A stretch of DNA of 64,000 nucleotides from Sphingobacterium rhinopitheci (lineage in GTDB: Bacteria > Bacteroidota > Bacteroidia > Sphingobacteriales > Sphingobacteriaceae), in assembly GCF_022627575.1 (NCBI RefSeq), contig NZ_JADEYQ010000001.1:1-64000 (forward strand). The letters run 5' to 3'. Positions 62,366 to 64,000 of the stretch are shown here, one piece after another. Each line of letters starts with the position of its first letter. Position 1 is the first letter of the stretch. Under the pieces are notes generated by a model. It made no database searches. It was not told the origin of the DNA and was given only the letters and a program-made list of their open reading frames with translations. Position numbers and translations under genes: made by a program.

Positions 62366-64000
62366 TTATGAATCTGCAAACTGTTGCATATCGATTAAAC
62401 GCTTATAAAGGCCATTTTTGACTATCAATTCATTATGAGAACCTGTTTCAATAATTTGTCCAGCCTCGATAACAACTATTTTATCTGCATTCTGAATCGT
62501 ACTTAAACGATGCGCAATAACAACTGTAGTTCTATTTTTCATCAACTTATATAATGAATCTTGGACCAAACGCTCCGATTCAGTATCTAAAGCCGATGTA
62601 GCCTCGTCCAGCAACATGATCGGCGGATTCTTCAGCACAGCACGTGCTATAGATATTCGCTGACGTTGGCCACCTGATAATTTGGCACCACGATCGCCTA
62701 TATTTGTTTGATAACCATGCTCCGTTTGAGCTATAAAATCATGTGCATTAGCAATACGTGCTGCAGCCTCCACTTGTTCTAATGTAGCTGTTGTATTACC
62801 AAACGCGATATTATTAAATATAGTATCATTAAATAAGATAGATTCCTGATTTACGGTACCGATCTGATTACGCAATGATTCCTGATTCAATTCCCGCAGA
62901 TCAATGCCATCAAATGTAATTCCTCCTTTATTGACATCCATAAATCGAGGTATCAAATCTATCATGGTAGATTTTCCTCCTCCAGACGGGCCTACTAAAG
63001 CAACTGTTTCACCTTTATTGATCTCGAGATTGATACTTCTTAATATCTCTTTATCATCATATGAAAAACCTACTTCATGGAAAACAATCTTATCGTTAAA
63101 ATCTGTTACCACAGCAGCATTAGGCTTATCTACTAATTGCGGTTTTTCATCTATCAAATTCAATACCCGCTCCCCTGCTGCAATACCATTATGTATATTA
63201 GAAAATGCGTCTGTCAATGCTTTTGCAGGACGCATTACTTGAGAAAACACAGCTATATAACCAATAAATTCAGAAGCTTTTAAATCACCCTGACCGCTCA
63301 ACACCAAACTACCACCATATAATAGAATAATAGCGACCATCACGACACCTAATAATTCGGACACAGGTGATCCCATCTGTTGGCGGCGCACCATTCGACG
63401 CATAATATTAGAATAGTTTTCACTTTCGCTATTAAACCTATTCTTTACAAAAGAAACAGCATTAAATGCTTTTATAATTTTGACCCCCGATAAGGCTTCA
63501 TCCAAATAAGAAATCATATTACTATAAGACTCCTGACCTTCGATAGCTTGTTTTTTTAGCTTCTTGACAATCAACGATATAAACAATGCCGACACCGGAA
63601 TTACCAGCATCGAGAAAATCGTCAATTTCGCGGAAATAGAAAATAGAAAAAGTATATATGCGATTAGTTGTAAGGGTTCTTTGAATATAACTTGTAATGT
63701 AGCAGTCACAGAAAACTGAACAACCTGCACATCCGATGCTACCTTAGAAATAATATCGCCTTTGCGCTGATTCGTAAAATAACCTAAATCTAAATCCATT
63801 ACATTATCAAAAACAGATTTACGCAAATTTAATAAGGTATGAATACGTAGATTTTCCATTACACGCTGTGACAAGTAACGGAACAAATTGCTAATGAATA
63901 CTGAAATTATGATAACAATACATACATATTGCAATGCTTCATAGGGACCCAAGTCATAATATAGCTTATCCGCATAATAGGTAAACCAATCGCCTATTTT
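62366..64000 (-). CDS. ABC exporter, fused permease-ATPase (MsbA-like), 5' end cut
   Basis: The reading frame runs open to the window edge, so the N-terminal helices are missing. What remains (about 545 residues) has the type I exporter membrane domain, then the ATPase with Walker A GPSGGGKST, Q-loop IGTVNQES, signature LSGGQRQR and Walker B IMLLDEATSALD, and H-loop VVIAHRL. It likely exports lipid or another hydrophobic substrate as a homodimer. A TTG at 63952 is not the true start; the frame continues upstream (for example KIGDWFTYYADKLYYD). Confidence 0.92.
   Translation of the reverse strand, partial: KIGDWFTYYADKLYYDLGPYEALQYVCIVIIISVFISNLFRYLSQRVMENLRIHTLLNLRKSVFDNVMDLDLGYFTNQRKGDIISKVASDVQVVQFSVTATLQVIFKEPLQLIAYILFLFSISAKLTIFSMLVIPVSALFISLIVKKLKKQAIEGQESYSNMISYLDEALSGVKIIKAFNAVSFVKNRFNSESENYSNIMRRMVRRQQMGSPVSELLGVVMVAIILLYGGSLVLSGQGDLKASEFIGYIAVFSQVMRPAKALTDAFSNIHNGIAAGERVLNLIDEKPQLVDKPNAAVVTDFNDKIVFHEVGFSYDDKEILRSINLEINKGETVALVGPSGGGKSTMIDLIPRFMDVNKGGITFDGIDLRELNQESLRNQIGTVNQESILFNDTIFNNIAFGNTTATLEQVEAAARIANAHDFIAQTEHGYQTNIGDRGAKLSGGQRQRISIARAVLKNPPIMLLDEATSALDTESERLVQDSLYKLMKNRTTVVIAHRLSTIQNADKIVVIEAGQIIETGSHNELIVKNGLYKRLIDMQQFADS

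Overview
The window looks like a chromosomal segment of a Bacteroidota bacterium, most likely order Sphingobacteriales (Sphingobacterium or Pedobacter-like). The DNA is AT-rich. Promoters follow the Bacteroidota pattern TTG-N19-TAnnTTTG, and strong Shine-Dalgarno sites are rare. The primary sigma factor is the short form without region 1.1. Lineage-typical families are present: PCMD, DUF1343/NamZ, DUF2851, DUF4199, GIN-domain adhesins and fused CrtYcd lycopene cyclase. The genus is an inference from gene content; no database was searched.

Layout. 0-3 kb: tRNA-Ser, tRNA-Arg, three tandem tRNA-Thr, a YceI protein and a NamZ-like muramidase. 3-15 kb: clpB, a PCMD lipoprotein with a partner beta-barrel, a GNAT enzyme, a GMC oxidoreductase with a small companion, a cation/proton antiporter, an FtsX/LolC-like permease, fmt and a small XRE regulator. 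15-25 kb: rpoD, DUF808, a GIN protein with a secreted unknown, a serine hydrolase, a satD-DUF3307 pair preceded by a five-copy 28-bp palindromic array, ppk2, a BASS transporter and an aspartate aminotransferase. 25-32 kb: a glycogen operon (GH31, glgB, glgA, glgC). 32-36 kb: queA, ispD, a tiny membrane protein and a GH76 lipoprotein. 36-42 kb: a seven-gene minus-strand operon headed by a dihydroorotase-like protein that has lost its metal ligands and ending in a metallo-hydrolase. 42-47 kb: ubiX preceded by a promoter-terminator unit that looks like a small RNA or attenuator, then ankyrin, DUF2851, ribD and prmC.

47.3-51 kb is an accessory patch. Two near-identical tRNA-Lys(UUU) cassettes flank a ClC-type Cl-/H+ exchanger and decayed IS remnants (ISAon1-like and IS256-like). 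The second tRNA-Lys runs into about four tandem ~127-bp repeats. Each repeat carries a copy of the tRNA-Lys 3' end, an intrinsic terminator and a GGGTTCGATTC-containing body. The same architecture, with the local tRNA tail and a covarying stem, occurs behind tRNA-Ser at the left edge of the window. This is the best candidate here for an undescribed element.

51-58.4 kb is a ten-gene carotenoid operon: marR, a secreted HIUase/transthyretin-like gene, crtI, crtB, a secreted unknown, SRPBCC, crtZ, crtYcd, a photolyase and idi. It should make zeaxanthin from GGPP; no crtE is present in the window. It is divergent from an MFS exporter, with two palindromes between them that suit a MarR-type repressor. 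The right end has a menaquinone (futalosine) set, mqnE-phosphatase-mqnA, and an ABC exporter cut by the window edge.
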